Assembly: GCA_017509065.1 (NCBI GenBank)
Contig: JAFWQM010000187.1
Span: forward strand, 1-39,034
Direction of reading: 5' to 3'
Origin: Clostridia bacterium
GTDB taxonomy: Bacteria; Bacillota_A; Clostridia; Christensenellales; Aristaeellaceae
DNA: 39,034 nucleotides
Shown: positions 31,735 through 39,034 of the stretch, piece by piece
How the letters are laid out: each line of letters begins with the position of its first letter
Position numbering within the stretch: position 1 is the stretch's first letter
Program-made: the position numbers and the translations under genes
Notes under the pieces: generated by a model
What the model was told of the DNA's origin: nothing
Database searches by the model: none
The model's input: the letters and a program-made list of their open reading frames with translations, nothing else

Positions 31735-31901
31735 CGAGAACCTAACTTGGTTTTCAAGGCCTGCGCATATGAATATTTTGCATTTGGAAAAGGATCGCTG
31801 AACCTGCACTTTTTTGTATTTTTGACTTGAATATCTGTTCTGTTTGTGATACTCTGTATTATGAAAAAGTATTGTGAATGCAAGAAATGGGAGGAAGGAA
31901 C

Positions 31902-32927
31902 ATGCGCCTTCGTTCAGTGATTTGCGGATTTCTGATTCTTGTTTTGTTTTGCGCGCCCTTCCAGGCCGAAGCGGATACGCTCGATCTGAGCAAGAGCGGG
32001 ATACAGGTGATCAACAGCCTGGCTTTTGCGGGCCTGAAAAAGGATCTGGTCATATTCCCGGACGATATACAATACATCGCTGACGACGCCTTCCTGGACG
32101 CGCAGTTTACAGGCACCGGGAAAACGGGCAGCTATGCCTATCACTGGTGCATCAGTCACGGCTTCTCCTGGGCGAGGACGGAAACGACGTCGGATGGACA
32201 ATTGGTGGACAAGGAAGTGAACTACTCCGGCAGGACGACCTGGCAGCGCTTTGTCCAAAAGCATTTCATGAAGGCAACGGTGATCAACAACAAAACCGGT
32301 CCCTCAACGTTTGAAGCGGACAAGGTGAGATACAACATCCGCATGACGTTCCATATCGACGAAATATACGACCGCGCCAACGAACAGTCCCGGCTGAACG
32401 CCATCGAAATCATGCTGAAAGGCTGGAACGGGCCGGATGAAGAGGACAACCTTTATTCGAGCTTCGAGAAGGACACGGCCGGATATGAGACTGTCTATCG
32501 CGCGGACTGGATCAGCGCGCATGGGTACAATGTGGCGGAGCTGATGTATGACGAGTGGGGCAACGTGGCAATGCGGTACGATGAGGAATCGGGGGAGAAC
32601 GTTCCGCGTTACAATCACCTCGACATGCGGCCCGAGGTGTGGGAAGAAGCGGTCATTTCCATCAACACACAGACACATATGCTTTCAATCTATCACCCCG
32701 GCGATCTGGAGCGTAATTACCAAACCTATGACTTATTGGAAATGTACAGGGCGGGCTATGTTGACCTCACCATGCTCCAGACAAACCTGATCATTGACCC
32801 CGATACAAATCAGCCCTATAAAAAACTGCGCGTGAAAATCACCGCTTCTTTCAACGACACCTGCCGCATCGCGCTGCATGAAAGCGTGATCGACAACGTG
32901 TTCGTGAGCGTTGTCGACAGGGACTGA
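31902..32927 (+). CDS. Secreted protein of unknown function with a BspA-like leucine-rich stub
   Basis: This is a 341-residue protein with a clear signal peptide (MRLRSVICGFLILVLFCAPF, cleavage near residue 24). Residues about 25-95 look like one or two degenerate LRR_5 (BspA-like) units: INSLAFAGLKKDLVIFPDDI, YIADDAFLDAQFTG and GSYAYHWCISHGFSW, which is a common cap of such repeats. The remaining 240 residues match no domain I recognise; they are rich in charged and aromatic residues. The start at 31902 follows GGAGGAAGGAAC. The thioesterase gene begins 15 bases after its stop, so the two are probably cotranscribed, but a shared role is not obvious. Confidence 0.8.
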   Translation: MRLRSVICGFLILVLFCAPFQAEADTLDLSKSGIQVINSLAFAGLKKDLVIFPDDIQYIADDAFLDAQFTGTGKTGSYAYHWCISHGFSWARTETTSDGQLVDKEVNYSGRTTWQRFVQKHFMKATVINNKTGPSTFEADKVRYNIRMTFHIDEIYDRANEQSRLNAIEIMLKGWNGPDEEDNLYSSFEKDTAGYETVYRADWISAHGYNVAELMYDEWGNVAMRYDEESGENVPRYNHLDMRPEVWEEAVISINTQTHMLSIYHPGDLERNYQTYDLLEMYRAGYVDLTMLQTNLIIDPDTNQPYKKLRVKITASFNDTCRIALHESVIDNVFVSVVDRD

Positions 32928-32942
32928 CATGAAAGGAACAAC

Positions 32943-33386
32943 ATGACTGAACTGACCACCAGTGTACAGATCATCCTGCCGCAGCACTGCAACGGATACA
33001 AAAAGCCCCGCCTGTTCGGCGGGCAGATGATGGCCTGGATCGACATCGTAGGCGCTGTCGCGGCCCGGCGGTACGCCCGCTGCGCCGTTACGACGGTATG
33101 CGTGGACAGCCTGACCTTTATTGCGCCTGCTTACCTGAACGACACCATGGTGCAGGAAGCGTGCGTGGTGTGGACGGGCCGCACGTCCATGGAGGTGCGG
33201 GTGGACAGCTTCGTAGAGCAGCTGGACGGAACGCGCGCGATGGTGAACCGGGCCTACGCCGTATTCGTCGCCATCGACGAGGACGAGCGCCCCGTACCCG
33301 TGCCGCCCTTTGAACCCGAAACCGATCTGGAACGGATGGAATACGAAGCGGCTCAGGAGAGGCGGAAAAAGCGGCTGGGGAAATAA
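32943..33386 (+). CDS. Acyl-CoA thioesterase, hotdog fold
   Basis: This is a 147-residue single-hotdog thioesterase of the YciA/BACH-like group, hydrolysing acyl-CoA to free acid and CoA in the cytoplasm. Typical features are FGGQMMAWIDIVGAVAARRY (the active-site helix with Asp), TVCVDSLTFIAPAY and the final strand MVNRAYAVFVAID. Chain-length preference cannot be told from sequence. AAAGGA precedes the ATG at 32943. It is downstream of the secreted unknown protein, and a strong terminator follows. Confidence 0.88.
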   Translation: MTELTTSVQIILPQHCNGYKKPRLFGGQMMAWIDIVGAVAARRYARCAVTTVCVDSLTFIAPAYLNDTMVQEACVVWTGRTSMEVRVDSFVEQLDGTRAMVNRAYAVFVAIDEDERPVPVPPFEPETDLERMEYEAAQERRKKRLGK

Positions 33387-33416
33387 ACAGTTTCGTATGA
33401 GAGACCAGGTTACAAT

Positions 33417-33475
33417 GCCATCCCTTCGGATTTGTTCAGTCTGGCCTGAGCGATACCGAAGGGATGGCTGTTTTG
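33417..33475 (+). terminator. Rho-independent terminator after the thioesterase gene
   Basis: A perfect 13-bp stem, GCCATCCCTTCGG (33417-33429) with CCGAAGGGATGGC (33456-33468) and a 26-base loop, is followed by TGTTTTGTTT. The loop is unusually long. Confidence 0.75.
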
Positions 33476-33495
33476 TTTATTCTAAGAAAGATCGT

Positions 33496-34674
33496 TTATT
33501 CCACAATTTGCTCCAGTGGGATTGCCTCGTCCGGATGTTCTCCGCTTTGTGAATAATCGGGAACGAGGGACAGTCCAGTGATGCTGGTCAGATGGGGATA
33601 CAGCAGTTCAAAAACCATATCTTTCGTCCCTTCAGCTCGAACGGACTGCACCCCTGTCTCGCCGATCCGCTTCCCGTTCTGGTACAGGTTCCAGTTCATG
33701 ATGATGTCCAGGTTTCCAACCGTTTCCCACTCCGTCCACGCCTTCACCCATGCTTCCGGCGCAATGAGATGAACCGTTCCTTTCAGGTCAACTTTCCCCA
33801 AAGCAAATTCAGCGCTGGCCTCATACTGCTCATGACGGAAGCTGCCTTTCAGGTATTCGTAATGATCGTTCCGGTTCAGAGTAAAAAACACATCGGTATT
33901 TCCCAGGCGCTCACTGAAACTTTTATACGTAGCGCCATCCTGGAATATGATATTGCGGCTGCGGAACAGCACCGCCTTGAACGTCAATGTATCTGCCAGC
34001 CGGTCTTTGGGAATCTTGCATTCCTTCCAGCCGGTGATGCTGCCGTCCTCCTGCACGCAGTTGTCGCCGCCGATAATATCCAGATACGTGCCGTCCTCCA
34101 GGAACAGCCCGTCGTGTATCGTGGCATAGGAAGATATGCCCCACCGCTGGCTCTTTCCGTCCAGCCACGCGTTCAGCCGCTGCAGTTCGGGTACATCGTC
34201 CCTGAATGTTTCAGCGGCAATGGTGTTTTCGAGTTCCAATTGCCACGAATATTCGCCCTCCGGCGCGCCTTCATGCAGTTCAACGGAGGCATGGTTCCCG
34301 CTCATGCGGTACGACATGAACACGCGGTTTCCTTCATAGTACGCCTGGCCGATTTCGATCATGATGCCGTCCTCCGTGGTCAGGGAAGCGGACACCGATT
34401 CGGACGCTTCCTCCAGCGCCGGAAGCCTGTCGTCCGCGTCCTGGCTCTGGGCCAGCTCGCCGAACAAGCCCAACCCGGCGGCGAGGGCGGCGGTCATGGA
34501 CAAGATAATCAAGACAATCGCCAGAATCATCAAAACAGAAATTTTCTTTCCCACAGGTTTTTCTCCTTTCGCGTTCGCAAGCACGCGCCGCGCGAGCCAT
34601 GGATCGGCCTGCATATGCGAAAGGGAGTTGCCGACTGCCTTCTGTACGCGCTCCTGTTCCTCACGCAGGGTCAT
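33496..34674 (-). CDS. DUF4179-type membrane anti-sigma factor
   Basis: This 392-residue protein is predicted to hold the adjacent sigma factor at the membrane. A short cytosolic N-terminus (about 1-42, MTLREEQERVQKAVGNSLSH) precedes a single membrane span (about 44-66, SVLMILAIVLIILSM region) and a large extracytoplasmic domain. That domain starts with a DUF4179-like part (GQAYYEGNRVFMSYRMSG) and continues with beta-rich sequence. It starts at ATG 34674, overlapping the sigma gene stop by four bases (ATGA), the usual sigma/anti-sigma coupling. No zinc-binding ZAS motif (HxxxCxxC) is seen, so it is of the non-ZAS kind. The signal sensed is unknown. Confidence 0.85.
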   Translation of the reverse strand: MTLREEQERVQKAVGNSLSHMQADPWLARRVLANAKGEKPVGKKISVLMILAIVLIILSMTAALAAGLGLFGELAQSQDADDRLPALEEASESVSASLTTEDGIMIEIGQAYYEGNRVFMSYRMSGNHASVELHEGAPEGEYSWQLELENTIAAETFRDDVPELQRLNAWLDGKSQRWGISSYATIHDGLFLEDGTYLDIIGGDNCVQEDGSITGWKECKIPKDRLADTLTFKAVLFRSRNIIFQDGATYKSFSERLGNTDVFFTLNRNDHYEYLKGSFRHEQYEASAEFALGKVDLKGTVHLIAPEAWVKAWTEWETVGNLDIIMNWNLYQNGKRIGETGVQSVRAEGTKDMVFELLYPHLTSITGLSLVPDYSQSGEHPDEAIPLEQIVE

Positions 34675-35183
34675 GATTCGTCACTTCCTTCCAAAGCAAA
34701 GCGCAGCTTTCGTCTTGCGCGGTTCAACCGGCTGCTGACCGCCTGGCGCGAAATGCCCAGGGCGTCGGCAGCCTCTTCATAGTTCAGTCCCTGCAGCCAG
34801 CAGAGCAGCGCCACTTCCCGCAGTTTGACGGGCAGACGCATGATTTCCTGTGTCAATTCATCGTCTTTTCTGTCTTCGGGGGCTGCCCGCTCCGGCAGCA
34901 TATCCAGAGAGACGGAACGGTCAACATGTTTAAACCATCCCGACCTGTACACATTTTTGCAGGTATTGATCGCAATCCGGGACAGCCAGGTTTTTTCGGA
35001 GGCTTCTCCCCGAAAGCTGTCCAGATTCCGATAGGCCTTAATAAACGTTTCTTGTACCGCGTCCTTTGCCAGTTCCTCATCGTGCAGATACATGACGCAC
35101 AGGCGCAGCAGGGGAAGCTGGTACAGGGCTACCATGCGCTCGATTCTTTCTTCCTTACTGTCCGAGCCCTTGACAGTTTCCAT
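34671..35183 (-). CDS. ECF-type RNA polymerase sigma factor
   Basis: This is a 170-residue sigma-70 family factor with only regions 2 and 4. Region 2 (about 20-85) contains YLHDEELAKDAVQETFIKAY and TWLSRIAINTCKN. Region 4 (about 115-165) is LPVKLREVALLCWLQGLNYE, then EAADALGISRQAVSSRLNRA, a clear helix-turn-helix. The ATG at 35183 has GGGGGTGAGG upstream; the in-frame GTG at 35204 is rejected because the ribosome site lies inside it. It directs a regulon probably linked to envelope stress, controlled by the downstream membrane protein. ECF factors often drive their own promoters; a weak TTGCCC/TATCCT pair was seen upstream but no clear ECF motif. Confidence 0.93.
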   Translation of the reverse strand: METVKGSDSKEERIERMVALYQLPLLRLCVMYLHDEELAKDAVQETFIKAYRNLDSFRGEASEKTWLSRIAINTCKNVYRSGWFKHVDRSVSLDMLPERAAPEDRKDDELTQEIMRLPVKLREVALLCWLQGLNYEEAADALGISRQAVSSRLNRARRKLRFALEGSDES

Positions 35184-35265
35184 GGCAGCCTCACCCCCTT
35201 TCACCTGTTAGACACAGGATACCAGAGAAAACGCAACATGGGCAATTTATTTTTTCATTTCAATT

Positions 35266-35294
35266 AAAAAACCCCCGGCAAATTTCGCCGGGGG
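35266..35294 (-). terminator. Rho-independent terminator of the uronate operon
   Basis: Minus strand: CCCCCGGC (35287-35294), a 7-base loop, GCCGGGGG (35272-35279), then TTTTTT (35266-35271). It lies 23 bases past the uxaC stop. Confidence 0.9.
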
Positions 35295-35316
35295 AAAAAA
35301 TGGGATTATAAGGCAA

Positions 35317-36732
35317 TTACATTTCCTTCTTCTGGAAATTAAAATACTTCTTCGCGTTATTGTAGCTGATGTCGGAAATGATCTGCTTCAGGGCTTCCAT
35401 ATCCTCGGGGAAGAAACCCTGCTCCACCCATTCGCCGAAGACGCGGCAGAGGATGCGGCGGAAGTATTCGTGGCGGGGATAAGAGAGGAAGGAGCGGCTG
35501 TCGGTCAGCATGCCCACGAAGCCGGCCAGGTAACCCAGATTGCCCAGGGACTTGATCTGCTCGGTCATGCCGTCAAAGTGGTCGTTGAACCACCAGGCGG
35601 AGCCGTGCTGGATCTTGCCCACGGCTTCGTCGGTCTGGAAGCAGCCCAGGATGCTGTCGATGGCGGCGTTGTCGTTGGTGTTGAGGCTGTACAGGATGGT
35701 CTTGGGCAGCTTCTCCATTTCCTGCAAAGCACCCAGGAACGCGGCGGTCTCGGTGGAGGGAGCGGTGTTGTCCACACAGTCGAAGCCGGTGTCCGGGCCG
35801 AGCTTTTTAAACATGGGGATATTATTGTCCCGGCGGCAGCCGTAGTGCAGCTGCATAACCCAATTCCGGTCGTGGTATTCCGCACCGACAAAGAGCATGA
35901 AAGCATACTTGAAAATGGCTTCCTCCTGCGCGGTGGGCTTCTGCCCGGCCAGGCGGGCGGCGAAGATGCGCTCCACTTCCGCGTCGGAGGCGGGGGCGTA
36001 CATCACGTAGTTCAGGCCGTGGTCGCTGAGAGCGCAGCCGTGTGCGGCAAAGTGGTCCAGGCGCTTGGAAATGGCCTGTTTCAGGGCTGCGAAGGTCTTG
36101 ATTTCGATGCCGGACACTTCGGAGAGCTTTCCGATGTAGTCCAGATAGGTGTCCTTTTCCAGGTTCATGGCCTTGTCGGGACGCCAGGCGGGCAGGACGG
36201 TGACGGGAAAACTCTTGTCCGCAGCCAGCTTTTCATGCCATTCCAGGCTGTCGATAGGGTCGTCCGTGGTGCAGATGGTGTCCACGTTGCTCATCATAAT
36301 CAGGCCCCGGCTGGTGTAGCTCGCGCTTTGCAGCTTTTCGTTCGCCAGCTTCCAGACCTCGGGCGCGGTGTCCTTGTTCAGGATGCCGTCGTAGCCGAAG
36401 AAGCGGCGCAGCTCCAAATGGCTCCAGTGGTGGAGGGGATTGCCGATGGCCTTGCCGATGACTTCCGCGTATTTCAGGAACTTTTCGTAATCGGGCGCGT
36501 CGCCGGTGATGTACTTTTCCGGCACGCCCGCGCTGCGCATCAAGCGCCACTTGTAGTGGTCGCCGCCCAGCCAGACCTGGGTGATGTTGTCGTAGCGGAT
36601 ATCCTCATAGATTTCCCGGGGGCTCAGGTGACAATGATAGTCGATGATGGGGCACTTTTCCGCCGCTTCATGGAATAATACCTTGGCGGCGTCGGTGTTC
36701 AAAAGAAAGTCCTTGTCCAGAAAAGCCTTCAT
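35317..36732 (-). CDS. uxaC: Glucuronate (uronate) isomerase
   Basis: This 471-residue cytoplasmic enzyme isomerises glucuronate to fructuronate and galacturonate to tagaturonate. It is an amidohydrolase-superfamily TIM barrel. The family start FLLNTDAAKVLFHEAAEKCP, then DYHCHLSP (31-38, metal-binding His), GDHYKWRLMRSAGVPE, GNPLHHWSHLELRRFFG and DDPIDSLEWHEKL are diagnostic. The ATG at 36732 follows GGGAGGAAAA. In-frame codons back to 36837 come from a palindromic repeat element and are not part of the gene. It is the third gene of the kdgA-kdgK-uxaC operon, 124 bases after kdgK, with the repeat filling the gap. It probably acts on the glucuronate freed by the GH67 enzyme at 10.7 kb. Confidence 0.97.
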   Translation of the reverse strand: MKAFLDKDFLLNTDAAKVLFHEAAEKCPIIDYHCHLSPREIYEDIRYDNITQVWLGGDHYKWRLMRSAGVPEKYITGDAPDYEKFLKYAEVIGKAIGNPLHHWSHLELRRFFGYDGILNKDTAPEVWKLANEKLQSASYTSRGLIMMSNVDTICTTDDPIDSLEWHEKLAADKSFPVTVLPAWRPDKAMNLEKDTYLDYIGKLSEVSGIEIKTFAALKQAISKRLDHFAAHGCALSDHGLNYVMYAPASDAEVERIFAARLAGQKPTAQEEAIFKYAFMLFVGAEYHDRNWVMQLHYGCRRDNNIPMFKKLGPDTGFDCVDNTAPSTETAAFLGALQEMEKLPKTILYSLNTNDNAAIDSILGCFQTDEAVGKIQHGSAWWFNDHFDGMTEQIKSLGNLGYLAGFVGMLTDSRSFLSYPRHEYFRRILCRVFGEWVEQGFFPEDMEALKQIISDISYNNAKKYFNFQKKEM

Positions 36733-36759
36733 TGATTTTCCTCCCTGATCATTCAAATG

Positions 36760-36836
36760 CCCCCTTACAGCTTTCTCGGAAAGGGGGTGTGGGGGGAAAC
36801 CGCTCTTTGGCTTCCAAAGAGTGGTTTTCCCCCACA
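36760..36836. repeat. Palindromic repeat element, copy 2, inside the uronate operon
   Basis: Module B (36760-36787) is CCCCCTT/AAGGGGG around an inner CTTTC-TCG-GAAAG. A 23-bp palindrome follows (arms 36788-36810 and 36814-36836, two G-U pairs, loop CTT). The core CCGCTCTTTGG nnn CCAAAGAG is shared with 8830-8872, and module B with 8979-9009. It separates kdgK from uxaC and would form a very stable mRNA hairpin. Confidence 0.7.
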
Positions 36837-36855
36837 AAAACTTCGTATTCGTCTT

Positions 36856-37953
36856 TCAGCGTTTCACCCGGGCGCTGCCGTTCTTCATGATGGATTCCAC
36901 TTCTTCCTTGCTCGCCATGGAGGTGTCGCCGGGGGTAGTCATGGCCAGCGCGCCGTGGGCCGCGCCATAGTTGACGGCCAGTTCGGGATCGCCGGTGGTC
37001 ATCAGGCCGTACACTAGGCCGGAAGCGAAGGAGTCGCCGCCGCCCACGCGGTCGAGAATTTCCAGGCCGTTGTATTCCTTGGACATATGCACCTGGCCGT
37101 CCGCCCAGCAGATCGCTTTCCAGTCGTTGACGGTGGCGGTTTTCACCGTGCGCAACGTGGTGGCGATGGCCTTGAAATTGGGATACTGCTTGGCGGCTTC
37201 CGCGATCATCTTGTAGTAGCCGTCCAGGTTCAGTTCCTTCAGGTTTTCGTCGTTGCCTTCCACCTGCAGGCCCAGGCAGGCGGTGAAGTCTTCTTCGTTG
37301 CCGATCATCACGTCCACGTACTTGGCCACTTCCTTGTTGACCTCGCGGGCTTTCTCCAGACCGCCGATGGCGCTCCACATGGAGGGACGGTAGTTCAGGT
37401 CGTAGGAAATGAGGGTGCCGTATTTCTTGGCGATCTTGCAGGCGGCGATAACAGTTTCGCAGCTCTGCTCGGACAGCGCGGCGTAGATGCCGCCGGTGTG
37501 CAGCCAGCGCACGCCCAGCTTGCCGAAGATGTATTCAAAGTCAAAGTCCTCAGGCTTGGCCTGGGAGATGGCGGTGTTGGCGCGGTCAGAGCAGCCCACG
37601 GCGCCGCGGATGCCAAAGCCGCGCTCGGTGAAGTTCAGGCCGTTGCGGCACAGGCGGCCAATGCCGTCCGTCTTCTTCCAGCAGATCAGGCTGGTGTCCA
37701 CGCCACCCTGCTCGATCAGGTCCTTGAGCAGCTTGCCCACTTCGTTGTCGGCAAAAGCGGTCAGCACGCCGGTGCGCAGGCCGAAGCACTTGTGCAGGCC
37801 GCGCACGACGTTGTATTCGCCGCCGCCTTCCCAGGCCTTGAATTCGCGGGCGGTGCGGATGCGGCCTTCGCCGGGATCCAGACGCAGCATGATTTCGCCC
37901 AGGGATATCGCGTCATAACGGCACTCTTCCGCTGCTTTCAGATTCAGATTCAT
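36856..37953 (-). CDS. kdgK: 2-keto-3-deoxygluconate kinase, PfkB family
   Basis: This is a 365-residue ribokinase-fold sugar kinase, expected to phosphorylate 2-keto-3-deoxygluconate to KDPG. It has the PfkB start (ISLGEIMLRLDPGEG), the substrate-site GGGEYNVVRGL and the C-terminal signature DRVGGGDSFASGLVYGL with the catalytic Asp. The assignment to KDG rather than another sugar rests on its place between KDPG aldolase and uronate isomerase genes. The ATG at 37953 follows GGGGGTAAGAGAAG. It begins 7 bases after the aldolase stop. It is slightly longer than many KdgK proteins (about 310-340). Confidence 0.9.
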   Translation of the reverse strand: MNLNLKAAEECRYDAISLGEIMLRLDPGEGRIRTAREFKAWEGGGEYNVVRGLHKCFGLRTGVLTAFADNEVGKLLKDLIEQGGVDTSLICWKKTDGIGRLCRNGLNFTERGFGIRGAVGCSDRANTAISQAKPEDFDFEYIFGKLGVRWLHTGGIYAALSEQSCETVIAACKIAKKYGTLISYDLNYRPSMWSAIGGLEKAREVNKEVAKYVDVMIGNEEDFTACLGLQVEGNDENLKELNLDGYYKMIAEAAKQYPNFKAIATTLRTVKTATVNDWKAICWADGQVHMSKEYNGLEILDRVGGGDSFASGLVYGLMTTGDPELAVNYGAAHGALAMTTPGDTSMASKEEVESIMKNGSARVKR

Positions 37954-37959
37954 CTTCTC

Positions 37960-38598
37960 TTACCCCCTGATTTCTTTTACAATATTGGCCGCTTCGCGGA
38001 CCAGGTTTTCGATTTCGTCAAACTTGCCTTCCGCGATCAGCTTGCCGTTTACCATCCAGCTGCCGCCGCAGGCCACGATGCGGTCATATTTCAGGTAGTC
38101 CCGCACGTTGTCGGCGTTGATGCCGCCGGTGGGCATGAACTGGAGGTTCACGTAAGCCGCCGCCACGGCCTTGATCATTTTCAGGCCGCCGGAGGGTTCC
38201 GCGGGGAAGAACTTGAGAACGTCCAGGCCCAGGCTCATTGCCGCTTCGATTTCGGTGGGGGTGCAGACGCCGGGGGTCATGGGCACGCCCTTTTTCAGCA
38301 CGTATTCCGTCACCTTGGGATTGAAGCCGGGGGAGACCACGAACTTGCTGCCCGCGTCGATGGCCCGGTCCGCCTGCTCGGTGGTGAGTACGGTGCCCGC
38401 GCCGACGATCATGTCCGGGAACGCTTTCGCAATCTGCCGGATGGATTCTTCGGCGGCGGCGGTGCGGAAGGTGACCTCCGCGCAGGGCAGGCCACCCTTC
38501 ATCAGCCTTTCGGCCAGGGGCAGGGCGTCCTTCACGTCGTTGAGCACCACCACGGGGATGATGCCGATCTTTTTGAGCTGCTGCATCATTTCAGTCAT
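37960..38598 (-). CDS. kdgA: KDPG/KHG aldolase
   Basis: This is a 212-residue class I aldolase that splits 2-keto-3-deoxy-6-phosphogluconate into pyruvate and glyceraldehyde 3-phosphate. Motifs are the catalytic Glu41 in CAEVTFRT, GAGTV (66-70), VSPGF, the Schiff-base Lys129 in VLKFFPAE, and PTGGI. The ATG at 38598 follows AAAGGAGG, giving the family start MTEMMQQLKKIGIIPVV; upstream in-frame codons are rejected. It is the first gene of the operon, with a good promoter at 38659-38687. Its products feed glycolysis through the gap-encoded enzyme at the other end of the window. Confidence 0.96.
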   Translation of the reverse strand: MTEMMQQLKKIGIIPVVVLNDVKDALPLAERLMKGGLPCAEVTFRTAAAEESIRQIAKAFPDMIVGAGTVLTTEQADRAIDAGSKFVVSPGFNPKVTEYVLKKGVPMTPGVCTPTEIEAAMSLGLDVLKFFPAEPSGGLKMIKAVAAAYVNLQFMPTGGINADNVRDYLKYDRIVACGGSWMVNGKLIAEGKFDEIENLVREAANIVKEIRG

Positions 38599-38658
38599 GG
38601 GGAAACCTCCTTTAAATTGGCTGTTCAGGAAAAGCATGGACGGATTTTTTACGTTCCT

Positions 38659-38687
38659 ATTATGACATATTTTTTCTCTTTTTTCAA
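38659..38687 (-). promoter_or_regulatory. Promoter for the kdgA-kdgK-uxaC operon
   Basis: Minus strand: -35 TTGAAA (38682-38687), a 17-base spacer and -10 CATAAT (38659-38664). No clear operator was seen around it. Confidence 0.7.
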
Positions 38688-38760
38688 TTGTTTTTATAGA
38701 TCAATTCATGATCAAAACGGGTCTTCCAGTTACTATTCTCCAATTAATTCAGCAAGGGGA

Positions 38761-38815
38761 ACGCTGGGGCTGTTCGCCCCAGACCCGAACCAGGGGCCTG
38801 AGGCCCCTGGACCCG
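38761..38815. repeat. GC-rich double-hairpin repeat, copy 2
   Basis: TGGGGC-TGTTC-GCCCCA (38765-38781) is followed by a perfect 9-bp hairpin CCAGGGGCC-TGA-GGCCCCTGG (38790-38810). It begins with the same 20 bases as the copy at 20438. Confidence 0.7.
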
Positions 38816-39034
38816 CAATAGCGGAAGTTACTTGACTTGGAAAGCGGAGAAGGTTCCCACTGCCGCTTGAGAGACGGGATGGCACACTCCGTCTTATTGC
38901 TCGCCCAACTAAATCATGAATTATCTGCGGGCGATAAATCGATCCATCCTGCGTCACTCAACCTTGAAATACCTCCAGTATTCCTGCGGTTTCGTTCCTT
39001 GTCTGGAACGATTTCTCATCCCGCATCTGAATTC
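38816..39034. other. Right-end stretch without a recognised gene
   Basis: No gene is recognised here. On the minus strand one frame is open from the window edge to a stop at 38954 and ends KPQEYWRYFKVE. This could be the C-terminal end of a gene lying beyond the window, but it is too short to judge. The sequence ends exactly in GAATTC. Confidence 0.3.

Noticed and set aside
36733..36837. N-terminal extension of uxaC
   Set aside because: These codons come from the palindromic repeat element; the ATG at 36732 has a strong ribosome site and matches the family start.
39029..39034. GAATTC at the exact right end, with the window about the size of a fosmid insert
   Set aside because: It could be a cloning junction, but a six-base site can occur by chance and no vector sequence is visible.
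38954..39034. Partial minus-strand gene at the right edge
   Set aside because: Only 26 codons are visible and no family could be recognised, so it is recorded only as part of the unassigned right end.
1..39034. tRNA, rRNA, riboswitch, CRISPR array or prophage
   Set aside because: No cloverleaf-like segments, rRNA motifs, known aptamer cores, spaced direct repeats or phage genes were found by eye in the intergenic regions; a covariance-model scan would be decisive.

Overview
The window looks like chromosome from a spore-forming, fairly GC-rich Clostridia-type Firmicute, probably a gut or rumen fibre degrader. Supporting signs are spmA/spmB and an AbrB regulator (sporulation), DUF951, DUF4364 and YbjN families, strong AGGAGG-type ribosome binding sites almost everywhere, SH3b and peptidoglycan-binding envelope proteins, and a glucuronoxylan/uronate catabolic set. 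No rRNA, tRNA, CRISPR array, phage or complete insertion sequence was seen.

Layout: gap (cut by the left edge), abrB, spmA (frameshifted) and spmB (0-2.6 kb); a PdaC-like polysaccharide deacetylase and an ATP-grasp ligase (2.7-5.9 kb); an AT-rich acyltransferase that looks imported (6-7.1 kb); two overlapping esterase genes (7.2-8.7 kb); a hairpin-rich repeat element (8.8-9.0 kb); lgt and a RelB/RelE-type toxin-antitoxin pair (9.2-10.6 kb); alpha-glucuronidase (10.7-12.5 kb); an operon of DUF951 and three signal peptidases I (12.7-14.8 kb); a divergent MFS transporter; a large Tet(M)-like GTPase fused to a YacP/Rae1-like NYN nuclease (16.2-18.9 kb); a YbjN plus ADP-ribosylglycohydrolase operon (19-20.2 kb); an SH3-phosphodiester glycosidase; a DUF4364-ispDF-DUF853 operon (21.9-25.4 kb); a 990-residue protein with seven PG-binding repeats (25.5-28.5 kb); an ABC exporter plus 2-hydroxyacid dehydrogenase operon (28.8-31.6 kb); a secreted unknown and a thioesterase (31.9-33.4 kb); an ECF sigma/anti-sigma pair (33.5-35.2 kb); and a kdgA-kdgK-uxaC uronate operon (35.3-38.6 kb).

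Functional links: AguA would release (4-O-methyl)glucuronate from xylan oligomers. UxaC, KdgK and KdgA cover three steps of its catabolism; the fructuronate reductase and mannonate dehydratase steps are not in the window. Lgt, three signal peptidases, the deacetylase and the PG-binding and SH3 proteins form an envelope-biogenesis theme.

The most interesting gene is the GTPase-nuclease fusion, which joins a ribosome-binding GTPase to a relative of a ribosome-associated mRNA endonuclease. Other points are three probable single-base frameshifts (spmA, the RelE toxin N-terminus, the ATP-grasp C-terminus), three families of palindromic intergenic repeats, and an uncharacterised His/Cys-rich C-terminal domain on the PG-binding protein. 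Functions come from reading translated motifs by eye; no database search was run.
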